Made by a program: the position numbers and the translations under genes
In this document: positions 1 through 11,254 of the stretch, in pieces
How the letters are laid out: every line of letters begins with the position of its first letter
How positions within the stretch are numbered: position 1 is the first letter of the stretch
The notes under the pieces: generated by a model
Databases searched by the model: none
The model's input: only the letters and a program-made list of their open reading frames with translations
What the model was told of the DNA's origin: nothing
Source: Salminus brasiliensis
Lineage: Eukaryota; Chordata; Actinopteri; Characiformes; Bryconidae
Direction: 5' to 3'
DNA length: 64,000 nt
NCBI RefSeq assembly: GCF_030463535.1
Contig: NC_132880.1
Location: 43,916,058 to 43,980,057 of the forward strand

Positions 1-286
1 TAATAATAACAATAACAATAACGGCAATAATAATAATAATAATAATAACAATAATAATAACAACGGCAATAATAATAATAATAATAACAATAATAATAAT
101 AATAACGGCAATAATTATAATAATAATACTAATAATAATAACAACAATAATAATAATAACAACAACAACAACAATAATAATAATAACAACAACAATAATA
201 ATAATAATAATAACGGCAATAATAACAATAATAATAACAACGGCAATAATAATAATGATAATAATAATAATAATAATAACAACAAC

Positions 287-321
<35 letters not shown>

Positions 322-517
322 CAACAATAATAATAATAATAACAACGGCAATAATAATAATAATAACAATAACAATAATAATAACGGCAATAATAATAAT
401 AATAATAATAATAACGGCAATAATAATAATAATAATAATAATAACGGCAATAATAATAATAATAATAATAACAATAATAATAACGGCAATAATAATAATA
501 ACAATCATGATAACGGC

Positions 518-555
<38 letters not shown>

Positions 556-716
556 CGGCAATAATAACAGTAATAATAACAACGGCAATAATAATAATAA
601 TAATAATAACAATAACAATAATAATAACAACGGTAATACTACTAATACTACTACTAATAATAATGACGGTAATAATAAGAATAAGAATAACAACAACGAC
701 GACAATAACAACTACG

Positions 717-747
<31 letters not shown>

Positions 748-787
748 GAATAAAAATAACAACAACGACGACAATAACAACTACGAC

Positions 788-824
<37 letters not shown>

Positions 825-826
825 GT
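1..826. repeat. (TAA)n compound microsatellite with ACGGCAAT interruptions
   Basis: Nearly pure AAT/AAC trinucleotides run from the window edge to about 826. The word ACGGCAAT recurs more than ten times at irregular 28-60 bp spacing, giving a higher-order minisatellite. Near the end, a segment of about 35 bp (AACAACAACGACGACAATAA and flanks) occurs twice, about 66 bp apart. The long open frames here encode only Ile/Thr or Leu runs and are not genes. Confidence 0.97.
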
Positions 827-1440
827 TTTATACGCGGTACAACTAGCAGTGAGATGCTTTTACAATTTAAAAAGCAAATGAAAACACCTAAAAAGTCCAG
901 ACATATGATTAAATATAGGTTAAATATAGCTAGTCACACACCTTTTGTCTCATATATTGCACCTAAATATCGATCAAAATATATAGCAATAATCTTAAGA
1001 TAACACTAAGAGGTTCATTTGAATGTTTCTACATGCAGTTCTTAATCTCCACTAATTGAATTGTTTAAAATCACAACAATGAATTCAACATTAATTTAAA
1101 CTATTCATTTTAGGCTTTTTTCATTTTTAAAAACTATTTATCTTCCATTTTTTCATTTTATCACGTAAAGACAAAAGCATCTAATAAGATATAAAACACT
1201 TCACAAAAGGTGGGAACATTTTATAACATTAGAATAAATCTTAAATACTAGCTATTTAATTTGACTTCTCTCTTAAGAATTTCTTTCTTTAATCGCTTCT
1301 GTGACTCTGGCCCCCATTAACCACCACCAAACACCTTTAACATCAGAATAATATTAGAATAAATGCAAAGTTAAAATGACAAAATTCGTAAGAATATATT
1401 TGAAGAATATCTTAATCTTTTTTTTTCTAAGTAGGAAGGT
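827..1440. other. AT-rich non-coding stretch
   Basis: I see no coding signal, no recognisable repeat family and no RNA gene here. It lies between the TAA repeat and the presumed PRPSAP2 promoter. Confidence 0.6.
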
Positions 1441-1642
1441 AAAATGTCCATCTGAGAGCACGCTTATTCCTAAATCCGCCCTAGGGAGCGATTGCCTTGG
1501 ACTTGGACTTTTATTTTGAAAGGTGGTGCAGCGAGCGACGGTTGTTTCTTATCCAGCGCTGTTGCTCTTATGTCCACTTTGAAACCCGTGCTCTCCATGT
1601 AATAAAGTAAGTCAGTCGGAGAGGCCGAACGAAGACAAACTG
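1440..1642 (+). promoter_or_regulatory. PRPSAP2: Putative PRPSAP2 promoter and noncoding first exon
   Basis: Base composition changes here from AT-rich to CpG-containing sequence, with several CG dinucleotides around 1475-1640. A good splice donor (CTG then GTGAGA) follows 1642. The next acceptor (TTACAG) ends at 2689 and opens the exon that carries the start codon. A spliced 5-prime UTR is therefore inferred. The transcription start is not determined. GCTAGC-rich sequence (about 1726-1812 and 1953-1978) follows in the intron. Confidence 0.4.
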
Positions 1643-2043
1643 GTGAGAGAAATCACCACATCAATACAGCTAACTGATAACACGAACCATGGCTCTGTTT
1701 TATCCTAACTCTGGCTGTGGTGTTGAAGCTGTAGCTAGCGGAACGTCCCATATGTAGCTAGTATAGTGCTAGCGTCTGCTAGCCAAGTTAGCTTGCTAGC
1801 TAGCTAGTGTGAGCCTGTGTAACTCGAGTGTCAGGTGGGATTGATGTAGTGTGGATCTTTTCGGAGATACCTGCACATCTGCTCTTTTCCGTGCTTGATT
1901 TTGGCTGCGGGTAGTTTACGTTTAACAGTAAATAGACAATAAGTTAGCCTTGCAGGCTAGCTAGCCAGCTAGCTACGATCCTTGGGGGTTTCCTGTCACG
2001 AGAAAGCCTTGTTGTCATGGACACTTGAAGACACTTTCAGATA

Positions 2044-2570
2044 CACTATATGGACAAAAGTTTTGGGACATCTTCTCATATATAGTTTCTTTTGAAATCA
2101 AGCATATTTAAAAAAAAGAGTGTCTCCTGCTTTTGTTGGAGCAACTGGCTTAATACTAGATCTTGGAGAATAATTGCTGTGATGATTTGATTGCATTCAG
2201 CGACAAGAGTGTTTTTGGGGTCAGGGTGTTGGATGAGCACCATCTCACCTCATGCCCAACTCCCTAACTCATCCCAAAAGTACTGGATGCACCACCATCC
2301 ATCATTCCAGAGGACACGGCTCTTCCACGCCTCCACAGCTCAATTCAGGGGGCTTTGTACCCCTCTAGCTCACGCCTGGCATTAGGCAGCATGGTGCCAA
2401 TAGGTTCATGTTTATCTGCTCCAGAGAGTCCTATTCTATATGACAATAATTGTCTACAGGGACTAGAGAAGCTGTGTGCATTTGCTCATCTGTGTCTGCA
2501 ATGGGTGAAATGTCAAGTAGCGGAATGCATTCATTAGAATGGGTGTCCACAAACATTTGGACATATAGTG
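2044..2570 (+). mobile_element. Tc1-like nonautonomous element (CACTATATGGACAAAAG ends), near full length
   Basis: The left end CACTATATGGACAAAAG and the right end (TTTGGACATATAGTG) are inverted repeats, each next to TA-like sequence as expected for Tc1/mariner insertion. The inside contains the GATTGCATTCAGCGACAAGA segment shared with about nine other copies in this window. No intact coding frame. It sits in the 5-prime UTR intron of PRPSAP2. Confidence 0.85.
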
Positions 2571-2834
2571 TGTCTTTTAGAAACTCTGAAACATGCTGTT
2601 GTTTATAAGGTTATCTGGCAAACCTCACTAATGTGTTATAATTTGTGTTACAGCTGAATGTGTCGTATTCCTGCTGTTTTTCCTTACAGGCTTTGACCCG
2701 ACATACTTGTGTTGTGTAGTGTTAAACTAACAGTCTGCCTGTGAAACTGTTATTAGGAAGGGCTCAGCAGTGCCTGGGAGCCCAGGGAGCCACTGCCTGA
2801 GTCCCTCGAGGTAGTAACCAAGAAGCAACTGGAC

Positions 2835-2917
2835 ATGAACGCCGCAAAGGGAGGCCTGGTCATTTTTACGGCCAACTCCAACCCCTCCAGCAGGGAGCTG
2901 GGTAAAAGGATTGCAGA
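2835..2917 (+). CDS. PRPSAP2: PRPSAP2 coding exon 1
   Basis: Starts at ATG ([15 protein letters not shown]) and ends in phase 2 before donor GTAGGT. The exon itself opens at about 2690 after TTACAG, so about 145 bases are 5-prime UTR. Confidence 0.93.
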
Positions 2918-5900
2918 GTAGGTTACTATTGGGGTAATATATTCTAATGCAGTTGATTCAGAATCAGTGTTGTGTGAATAACTGTTACCTTATTAGGTCT
3001 CACATATAGTGGAATGAGATTCCGCCTGGTGGAAATATTGAGCTGTCAGCATAACGTGCAGCTGCTAATCTGAGAAAGGCTTGTGCCTGTCACGGAGTTG
3101 AGCAATATTCTGGTTAATAATTCACCTTAGGTGGTGTGAACTTATTGAAAGAGAAGATGTCACCTTTAGTTTGCTGTGTCTTTTAAATTGGCCTTTTCTT
3201 ACTGATGATTATTTTTCTTCCTTGTTTGTCACAGACGCTTAGGTGTGGAGCTTGGCAAGGTGCAAGTCTATCAAGAAGCAAACAGAGGTGAGATGAAACC
3301 CAGTATCCAGTAAATGAAGTTGTAAGCTCAAGCTGTGGTGTGTCTGTCTGTGATCTGTACAGGCACAACAGTATAACGTTTCGTGTGGTCTGGGGGTATA
3401 AGTGCTTTGCATTTAAAAAGCCTTGTTAAGTGAGCATGGGTGCGTGTATAGCATATACATAACTCCCTCTAGGGTTGGCCGATATGGTGAAAATACAATT
3501 TCACAATATTATAAGATTTTTTTTTCACAATACTTATCACAATACATGTAATCACACACTAATTGAATCAGTTGCAACATATTCTTAAACTACTATTCAG
3601 ATTTTTTTTTTACTCAAAATCTGCTGCACTTCATCAAGTTAAACAGCACTAATTACACAGTTTATAATGAAACGTGCAGCTGATCAGTCTTATTTAAGCA
3701 CTGACCATATCCTTGATGTAGAAAAGCATATTGTGTATCACGAAAACAGAATTTATCACAATACAATAAAATATCGTCATATTGCCCAGCTCTAACTCAC
3801 TCCCATCTCTGCTCTCCCCATCCTACTTTCCTCTGCTAGGATGCACTGAGGTGCTTCGTTTTTGATTAATGACTGTGGATACATTTGACATGTTTAGTAA
3901 CACATCATTTCTTGTTTGCTTTTCTAGATTTAGTTTGATGGAAAGGACGTTTTAAAGTATTTGGGGCTCAGACAGTGGTTCTGAGGAAGACCACAACTGT
4001 TTTTGACAGGATATTATTTATTTATTTATACATACATTGGCATCATCATGCTTTTATTGATCTGATTGGGGTGTGATAAATGTACGTTCACAGTGGCAAG
4101 TTAGTCATGGGAATGTCATTTTGGATGTCCTAGTAGGGATAACTAGGGCTGAGGGGCACAATCTGAATTGTTGATTTTGCAGAGGGGCTGCTCATTCTTT
4201 GCATTCCACGCTGGACGTTGCAGACAAAACAAAGTGGATGGCTGAGCCACTGTTCACCAATGGAAGCGAGACACACTTTGTTTTGACTGTGTGTGTATGA
4301 GTCTAATAGAATATAAACATCAGAGGGTGGGTGGGTATAGTTTAAAAAACAGACTGGTGTGTGTTAGGGTTCAGAAGGGATTTGCATAGATTTCACAAAC
4401 AAATAAACTCCATGCAGGCTGAAGAATATACATGTAAAAGGCTTTTGTTTCCATACAGAAACACGTGTTCAGATCCAGGAGTCAGTGCGTGGTAAAGATG
4501 TCTTCATCATCCAGACTGTATCCAAGTAAGACCCACATCTATTCAGGCCCCCCCACTATTCAGTTTAATCAAAACTCCTCTCGATCAGTACGTGTGGAAG
4601 GGACCTGTTGATTCCCTTCTGTCTTTTTTTCCCTCCCCTCACAGGGACGTTAACACAACCATCATGGAACTGCTCATCATGGTGTATGCCTGTAGAACCT
4701 CCTGTGCTCGGAATATCATCGGAGTCATTCCCTATTTCCCCTACAGTAAACAGTGCAAAATGAGGAAGAGAGGTTCCATCGTCTCTAAGCTGCTGGCCTC
4801 TATGATGTGTAAAGCAGGTAAACATGTTTTTTTATATATATATATTTTTTTTTTGTTATTAAAATACTGCAGACTTCACAGCTCATCAAGCTATTCTAAA
4901 GCACCACATTTTTATTAAAACTACTTCAAATGGTTCTTTGGGCCGTGCCATAGAATAACCACATCAGTTTCCATAAAGAACCAAGTTTGATGTAAAGGTT
5001 CTTTACCAATTTAAAGAACAAGGTTCTTTGTTTAACCAAAGTTGGTTCTTCAGTGGCATGTGTCTTTCACATCGTAGGGTATTCTGGGAAAGCATACAGT
5101 GTAAAAACACAGTGCGGTACTCTCTTGTTAATCTGGTTGAAGGTTACAAAATGGGCGGGGGTGAGGGTGGGGGGGTGAACAAAAAGATCAGCAGTATCCG
5201 AGTTTTCACAATCAGTTCCACTTTTGCCAGGTCTTACTCATCTCATCACTATGGATTTGCATCAAAAGGAAATCCAAGGTTTCTTCAACATTCCAGTAGA
5301 CAACCTACGAGCGTCTCCATTTCTGCTACAGTACATTCAGGAAGAGGTACAGCTTCAGTCTCAGTGCTGGCTGCACAATCTGCTTGTGCTCTAGCAGTAG
5401 AGAACTGCTGACGTTCAGAACTGTAACCGGCAGATATAGAGTCAATAATAAACTAGCTGTAAACCACCCTTAGGCCTTCAAGGTTATTAATTTCTAACTT
5501 TGACCCAAACACACTTGTTTATGTTCTGTTTGAGGTTACAGATACAGTCTTCAGTGTATGGCTGTTTAAACTGCATATCTATATCTATCTATCTATATGT
5601 ATGTATGTGTGTGTGTGTGTGTATGTCTCCATGCTCACCCATGCATCTCTTCTAAATGTTCTGCCTTTTCCCTGAAATGCAGATTCCTGATTACAGAAAT
5701 GCTGTGATTGTGGCCAAATCTCCATCCTCAGCTAAAAGGTAAGTACACAGCTTGCCTCATAACCACATAAGCTCTTTCAGAGCAGGTATGGAACAACAAG
5801 CAGACGCCTGTCTTGTGCATCGCAGGGCCCAGTCGTTCGCTGAAAGGCTTCGGCTAGGCATCGCCGTGATCCATGGTGAAGCACAGGATGCTGAATCGGA

Positions 5901-7493
5901 TCTTGTGGATGGACGGCACTCTCCACCTACTGTGAAAAACATGGGAGCCATCCATCCCAGTCTGGAGATACCATGTGAGCACCTTAGTTCTCTAGATTTG
6001 GACTGTGACTTCTGTGCCTCTCCTCTCACTGGAAGATGAATCTGTTTTTGTAAATCTCTTTGTTGTCTCCCACACAGTGCTGATCCCAAAAGAAAAGCCT
6101 CCAATAACTGTGGTGGGAGATGTAGGTGGCCGAATTGCTATCATTGTGGTGAGTTTCAAATCTGGAGGTTTTCGAGGTAATGTTCAGGCGTCACATCATT
6201 GGAATTTGCAGCTCTGATATGATGCCTTAGCACATTGAAGCCACGCTTTCACACTTTCACATTAAATGTCATGTTAAACAGGATGTGACCTCTTCAGCTT
6301 GACACACCCATAGCTCAGGTCTGAATCATGTTTTAAAAATACACTCTTGGAATGGAAACAACTGTACAAACACAGACATTCTGCTTTTCTCAAATTCCTA
6401 TTTTTACTAGCTGTCTATAAGCTCTTGCAGGTAAACTGGTCAGTCAGTCCTATCAGGGTTTCAGTTACAGTTAAAGCAATATTATGTAGCGATTTTACCT
6501 TAAAGTAGCAGCTTCAGAATGCTGTTGATGCTCCACTCACTGTAGAAGAGAGAATGACATCTCGCTCCTTATCGTTCTGGGCAGGAACAGTGCTACTGTA
6601 CTATGAAACTTTGGTGGGGCTGCATGAAACCTCTCACCAGAACTGCATAATGCTTGCGTAACCAGAAGCATCATTGGAATTTGCAGCTCTGATATGATGC
6701 CTTATCACATTGAAGCCACGCTTTCACGCTATCACATTGAATGTCATTTTAAACAGGATGTGACCTCCTCAGCTTGACACATCCTGTTTAACATGACATT
6801 CAATTACATTTTTTGTGTAAAAATCCTGTAGTATTTCTCGACCACCTCAGTCCACATGCTTCTTTTGCAGTTTTGTATCCTTGTAGTGTAATTTGTGATT
6901 TGCAGCAGTGTTGTAAAAGAGAATTACACTTCCCAACTGTAGGGGGAGCCCTTAAGCAAAGAAATTTAATTCATTCTTAAAGACTTTAAATTCCATATAA
7001 AGGCATGTTTGAAGGAGGCTGTATGTTCCTATATAGACATTTTATCCAGACTTCTGTAATGTAGTTGCTAAAAACACCTTTTATTGTCTCATCCATAACT
7101 TTGAATCCAAGTTTCAATGTTTTTCTTCCCCCTCATAGGATGACATTATTGATGATGTGGATAGTTTTCTGGCAGCAGCTGAGACACTGAAGGAACGAGG
7201 GGCCTACAAAATTTTTGTGATGGCTACTCATGGAATCCTCTCTTCTGATGCACCTCGCCTCATAGAGGAGTCTGCTATTGATGAGGTCTGTATTAGAACC
7301 TAATTTGCAAAACCACAAAAAACATCATTTTTTGTCATTTGATTCTTTTTACATGGTATTTAAATGTCCTGACGAATGCACTAATAGAAATGCTCCAAAA
7401 TGACTTGAAATAAAACCTTTTACACTGATTTCCATTGATCGTTCTACTATATTGAAAGTTCTTTTTCTGTGAAGTTTCCGTTTTGGAGGTACG

Positions 7494-7567
<74 letters not shown>

Positions 7568-7815
7568 TAGTGACGATATACAGTGTATATATGTTCTAAA
7601 AATAGAAACTGAGATGAGCTGTCAGAACAACTATGATCTTCCCATACACCCTGCAGGTGGTTGTCACAAACACCATTCCACACGAGATCCAGAAACTGCA
7701 GTGTCCCAAAATCAAGACGGTCGACATCAGCATGATCTTGTCGGAGGCGATTCGCCGCATCCACAACGGAGAGTCGATGTCTTACCTGTTTCGCAACATA
7801 GGCATGGATGATTGA
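2835..7815 (+). CDS. PRPSAP2: PRPSAP2: phosphoribosyl pyrophosphate synthetase-associated protein 2 (10 coding exons)
   Basis: Regulatory, catalytically inactive subunit of the cytosolic PRPP synthetase complex, which makes PRPP from ribose-5-phosphate and ATP for nucleotide synthesis. Spliced exons: 2835-2917, 3235-3287, 4459-4525, 4645-4817, 5231-5346, 5683-5738, 5826-5974, 6078-6148, 7139-7285, 7657-7815. All junctions are GT-AG and keep frame, giving 357 aa. Two PRPP-synthetase folds are visible, with [15 protein letters not shown] (from about residue 69) and the [14 protein letters not shown] segment. The insertion characteristic of associated proteins is in exon 7 ([13 protein letters not shown]). 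At about 257-265 the PRPP/ribose-phosphate loop reads DDIIDDVDS rather than the catalytic DDMADTCGT type, so catalysis is not expected. The C-terminus is [13 protein letters not shown]. Exon 4 ([14 protein letters not shown]) favours PRPSAP2 over PRPSAP1. The first in-frame ATG is at 2835, preceded by a frame open back to an upstream TAG. The human protein has about 12 more N-terminal residues. Confidence 0.97.
3235..3287 (+). CDS. PRPSAP2: PRPSAP2 coding exon 2
   Basis: Acceptor GTCACAG, donor GTGAGA. Encodes the [17 protein letters not shown] segment of the N-terminal PRPP-synthetase fold. Confidence 0.93.
3469..3793. mobile_element. hAT-type MITE in PRPSAP2 intron 2
   Basis: Starts near AGGGTTGGCCGATATGG and ends near CATATTGCCCAGCTCT, which are imperfect inverted repeats. 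Flanking octamers AACTCCCT (3461-3468) and AACTCACT (3794-3801) look like an 8-bp target duplication with one mismatch, as expected for hAT elements. No coding capacity. Confidence 0.7.
4459..4525 (+). CDS. PRPSAP2: PRPSAP2 coding exon 3
   Basis: Acceptor CATACAG, donor GTAAGA. Encodes [20 protein letters not shown], matching the family core. Confidence 0.95.
4645..4817 (+). CDS. PRPSAP2: PRPSAP2 coding exon 4
   Basis: Acceptor CTCACAG, donor GTAAAC. Encodes [20 protein letters not shown] through [17 protein letters not shown] to [10 protein letters not shown], the most conserved part of the protein. Confidence 0.96.
4888..5060. repeat. AGAACC-type dispersed repeat copy, PRPSAP2 intron 4
   Basis: Contains GGTTCTTTGGGCCGTGCCAT, CCATAAAGAACCAAG and GGTTCTTCAGTGGCAT, the same words as copies at 11255-11520, 41565-41740, 48800-48985 and the cluster at 62360-63460. 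Confidence 0.7.
5231..5346 (+). CDS. PRPSAP2: PRPSAP2 coding exon 5
   Basis: Acceptor TTTGCCAG, donor GTACAG. Encodes [18 protein letters not shown] and [17 protein letters not shown]. Ends in phase 0. Confidence 0.96.
5575..5627. repeat. (TATC)n/(TATG)n/(TG)n microsatellite, PRPSAP2 intron 5
   Basis: Compound simple repeat about 55 bp upstream of exon 6. Confidence 0.9.
5683..5738 (+). CDS. PRPSAP2: PRPSAP2 coding exon 6
   Basis: Acceptor AAATGCAG, donor GTAAGT. Encodes [18 protein letters not shown], the junction to the second fold. Confidence 0.95.
5826..5974 (+). CDS. PRPSAP2: PRPSAP2 coding exon 7
   Basis: Acceptor CATCGCAG, donor GTGAGC. Encodes [20 protein letters not shown] and the family-specific insertion with [13 protein letters not shown]. 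Confidence 0.96.
6078..6148 (+). CDS. PRPSAP2: PRPSAP2 coding exon 8
   Basis: Acceptor CACACAG, donor GTGAGT. Encodes [20 protein letters not shown]. Confidence 0.96.
6193..6307. repeat. Direct repeat, copy 1, PRPSAP2 intron 8
   Basis: About 115 bp (CATCATTGGAATTTGCAGCT through GACCTCTTCAGCTTGACACA) recurs at 6666-6782 with a few mismatches. Confidence 0.85.
6666..6804. repeat. Direct repeat, copy 2, ending in a 27-bp-arm inverted repeat
   Basis: Copy 2 of the 6193-6307 repeat. Its last part (6736-6762) is complementary to 6778-6804 over 27 bp with one mismatch and a 15-base loop. Confidence 0.85.
7139..7285 (+). CDS. PRPSAP2: PRPSAP2 coding exon 9
   Basis: Acceptor CCTCATAG, donor GTCTGT. 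Encodes [20 protein letters not shown] and [19 protein letters not shown]. The catalytic-loop Thr-Cys-Gly-Thr of active synthetases is absent. Confidence 0.95.
7325..7492 (+). repeat. Dispersed AATGCTCCAAAATGACTTG repeat, PRPSAP2 intron 9
   Basis: Shares AATAGAAATGCTCCAAAATG and a following AATAAAA...CCATTGA segment with copies at 20893, 24632, 25440, 32716, 34748, 35763 and 59158. Confidence 0.65.
7496..7566. repeat. (GT)n microsatellite, PRPSAP2 intron 9
   Basis: About 71 bp of uninterrupted GT, ending 90 bp upstream of exon 10. Confidence 0.98.
7657..7815 (+). CDS. PRPSAP2: PRPSAP2 coding exon 10 and stop
   Basis: Acceptor CCCTGCAG; TGA at 7813-7815. Encodes [20 protein letters not shown], then [20 protein letters not shown]. 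Confidence 0.97.
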   Translation: MVVTNTIPHEIQKLQCPKIKTVDISMILSEAIRRIHNGESMSYLFRNIGMDD

Positions 7816-8840
7816 CAGCCTGGCTGGCTGCTGCCCCATCACTGCCAGTTGCGTAATGTGCACAGAGGTCCAATTTTCTCCCCCTCATCATATGTATGTA
7901 AAACGTGGCCAAGAGTAAAAAGTACATTCTTGTTCTTTTTTTTTTTTCTTTGCTGATGTTTTCATTCTGTAGCTTGCTACATTGAAATCTGTGTTCGTGC
8001 TCAAAGGCCACTATCATTTGTAAGACGTGTTTGTTTGTGATGTTTACTCATTAATTGCTGCGGTGGAATTCCCAGAAATGCTTGAAAAGGGGAAGGTTCT
8101 TGGAAACGCCCCTTATTGATGTTTGACTGAAGTTGGTCACTGATATTGAATGATTGGGTGTTTTATTTTTTTTCCACTGGATTTAAATGCTGCACTTAAT
8201 ATCTAAAGGGTCAAAGTACTCTGCTGTGTCGGAGTGTTCAGCGATAGGGCCTTTTTGTAGTACTTGAGGAGTCAGAACTCCTGTTTGTGGCCAACAACAA
8301 CAACATTAAATAATACAGTAGTAATCTGTTAGCACTATGCCAGAATACTGTATACCAGTGTCCTCGTCTCGAGACTTGTGTAATCACTGTGCCCCTAGAT
8401 AATTATTGTTTAATTGAATTGGTGAGTGCTGAGCAACACTTATGATAGATTTAATGAATATTTATTTTTTACAAGCAGGTTTAAATGCAAATTTCCACTG
8501 CAGCTATTTAATGTGCGGCATTCGATTGCCACTTACACTAGAAGTAGTGAGACATGGTAATGTACAGAGTTGAATGTCATTCATGCTAAGATGCTCCACT
8601 AATACTTAAAGCGTATAAAAGGCTGACTTGCTTTTGCCAGTATGGGGACCATAGGAGCATTCTTGCTTCATAACTCGAGCAGTGGTCATCATTACAGTGT
8701 GTTGCCTAAAGAGAACTCGTTTCTCTCATTTTCTGGTCAAATGCAGGGTTTTTTGTTATGGTACTAATCCTTCAGGCTTTTATATTTATTCACTGCACTT
8801 GATGATGAATAAATAAAATGATATAAAGACTGACTCTGAT
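7816..8840 (+). other. PRPSAP2: PRPSAP2 3-prime UTR
   Basis: About 1 kb of sequence without obvious repeats follows the stop codon. It ends at overlapping AATAAA signals at 8808-8813 and 8812-8817, which makes cleavage near 8830-8840 likely. Confidence 0.65.
8808..8817 (+). terminator. PRPSAP2: Candidate PRPSAP2 polyadenylation signals
   Basis: Two overlapping AATAAA hexamers, the first strong pair downstream of the PRPSAP2 stop. Confidence 0.6.
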
Positions 8841-8984
8841 TTTGTGTCTGTTGTAAGATTGCACTTTTTATATTCTATATAAATAAAAATATATTAAGTT
8901 ATTGTATTTCATACAATAATGTATACAGTTGATATCAAAATACAAATTAGGTTGGTTAATATTAATTTTTTAGGTTTTATTTAT

Positions 8985-9256
8985 AATTTATTTACCCTTT
9001 TCCTCCCCAATTTGGGTCACCATTTAACCTACCCATACATATTCTCCCTCATCACATGCAGTGGGACACTGACACTGGGAGGATGTAGATGACACATGCC
9101 TTCTCTGACACGTGAGCAGCCAGCCAGTGCCTTTTTCCGAACTGATGCCAGTGCTGGCCAGCATTGTACTAGAGTGATGTTGGGGGAAAAGTGCCATTTA
9201 GCCACCCTGGAGAGAGCAAGGCCATTGTGCTCTCTCGGGGCCAGGAGGCCGGTAGG
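8985..9256 (-). mobile_element. Fish SINE-like repeat (family C), diverged
   Basis: Its GGCCATTGTGCTCTCTC segment is the reverse complement of the GAGAGAGCACAATTGGCC segment at 42668-42985. No intact tRNA-like head was identified. Confidence 0.45.
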
Positions 9257-9590
9257 TGGTACAACGCCCCCCAGCTTTAAGCTGTGGGGCAAAGGAACTG
9301 TGTTCTCTGAAATGATGGATGGTGGTGCTCCATCCAATACCTTTGGGGTGTTAGGGGTGAAGTGGGGTGGTAATCATCCAACATTCTGACCTCACTAACA
9401 CTCTTGTCGCTGAATGCAATCAAATCCACACAGCAATGCTCCTCCAAAATCTAGTAGAAAGCCTTCTTCGCTAGACAGTAGAGATGGTTACCTCAACAAA
9501 AGCAGGATACACTTTTTTAACATCCTTGATTTCAGAAGACAAAATAAATAAGCAGGTGTCCCAATACTTTTGTCCATTTATTATAAGGTT
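9257..9590 (-). mobile_element. Tc1-like nonautonomous element, truncated
   Basis: Reverse-orientation copy of the element at 2044-2570. It includes CTCTTGTCGCTGAATGCAAT and ends with GGTGTCCCAATACTTTTGTC. Confidence 0.8.
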
Positions 9591-10077
9591 TTTATTATAA
9601 GGCCTGGGACCTTGGTCAAAGTTTTCTGTGAGGTCAAGTCTTTTTGGGTGGCCAAATGTTTGCTTGGTGCTCATTTCCCTTGCCCCTCTAAATGAACATT
9701 TAAAAAGGAAAATAAAATAATGCACTAATGGTGAAAAGACTTGTTCAGCTTTAGCTTTAAGCCTTCTGGAGATCAGATCATCTTCTACTCACCTAACTAT
9801 TCACAGTAACAGATATTCTGACCAGGCCTGCCCAAACCTTTCCATGCCACTGGCATAACAGGCATTTAACCTTTATCAGGGCGGTCAGCAGGGGGCACTC
9901 AAAGCATAGCATGCTTACTGTCTGCATGAACCATGAACAAAGTTATGAATGCCCATCAGGCAAGTGGCTTAGTGAGGGAATTATGCAGCAGGGCTATTTT
10001 CATAACTCATCACTCAAACACATTTTGACAGCTCTTCTGGTAATTGTGAGACTGCTGGGACTGTAGTGATACTGAAG

Positions 10078-10079
<2 letters not shown>
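9591..10079. other. Intergenic, no feature seen
   Basis: No coding, RNA or clear repeat signal between the Tc1-like element and the GT repeat. Confidence 0.5.
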
Positions 10080-10136
<57 letters not shown>

Positions 10137-10140
10137 TGTG
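10080..10140. repeat. (TG)n microsatellite
   Basis: About 60 bp of TG with one GAG interruption near the end. Confidence 0.98.
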
Positions 10141-10713
10141 TTTTTCCCCAGGAAAAGGGTGTGAATCTCCTATCATCTGCTTTAACAGCCTCCCACATGC
10201 AAGTGTGCAGGTGGCTCACAGCAGGGTTTGGGAAATGACGAAGGGCTTCAGTATCCATGCATTGTCTCTGTGTTTTGTTTTTAGAGGTACGGGTGGGTAC
10301 GCGGGGAATGGAGTGGAGGGATTTTTAATCTAGTTTCTAGAAAGAGGAACTAGACGCCTGTACAGACACGCTGCTGGGATTCTACTTTGAGCTAAAAACA
10401 ACAACAAAAAAAAAACAAAGCAACTAATAAAAGCACTTCTTAAAGTTCCTGGAATGTAAAAGATCAGATTTCTGGACGTACTGTCTCCACTGACTGGTCT
10501 CATCAGTACTCAGAATCAGTAATGCCCTACATTCCACAACACAGTGGATAAACAATGGAGCACATGTGGCATGAACTGGCTTATTACCCAGCCTCATGTG
10601 GAACTACCAAAGCTGTCTGGTATTCATTCCTCTTTCACATCCACAGCTTAAAATAGAAACCAGATCTCTTGAGGAGACAGTCTTACTAGAAATATGCAGT
10701 TTTGTATCATTTG
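10141..10713. other. Intergenic, no feature seen
   Basis: Contains a short A-rich run near 10400. Nothing coding was recognised. Confidence 0.5.
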
Positions 10714-10726
10714 AATAATAATAATG

Positions 10727-10760
<34 letters not shown>

Positions 10761-10796
10761 CAATGATAATAACAATAATGATAATAGTAATAATAC
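10714..10796. repeat. (AAT)n microsatellite
   Basis: Imperfect AAT/AAC/GAT trinucleotide tract of about 80 bp. Confidence 0.95.
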
Positions 10797-11254
10797 AATT
10801 TTGCAGACCAAAGGTTCTTGATAAGTCACCGTCACTCAGCTCTAGTCCAGTAGGCAGGGCCAGCGCATGGGGGAGGTGGGGGTTAGGATTCTAAGGGCAT
10901 GTGACTATCAAGGGCCCTCCAAAATGAATTATGTTCATTACTGATGTGATTCAGGTACAGGGAAAGCACAGGGCAGGTGGACTCCAGGGCCAGGACCAGG
11001 ATCTCTGTCATTATGATACAAACTACAAATTACATTATACATTAAATGAAAGGGGTAAAGCATGTGAGCCTCTAGGACAACACCTTCTGGAAAGGAGGGT
11101 AATGGAAGTCAGAGGTTCCACTCATATATACTCAATTCCAATCAACCATTTCAAAATATTAGACAAAAAACACACCTTTTGATTTTCTGCTGAATTCAGT
11201 TCCAGTGCAAAAGGTCTACATTTACAGAGTTCGGGAGAAACTCAGCTCTGCCTA

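Noticed and set aside
115..881. Long open frames in the TAA repeat (poly-Leu or poly-Ile/Thr)
   Set aside because: Trinucleotide repeats lack stops by construction; there is no splice, motif or conservation support.
1726..1978. GCTAGC-rich sequence as a palindromic regulatory site
   Set aside because: Looks like short low-complexity repetition with no known factor or consistent spacing.
7447..7863. Open frames through the GT microsatellite with His-Thr or Val-Cys repeats
   Set aside because: Artefact of simple repeats; overlaps the real PRPSAP2 exon 10 on the other strand or in another frame.
9029..9389. Overlapping open frames of about 100 codons on both strands
   Set aside because: They fall inside SINE-like and Tc1-like repeats.
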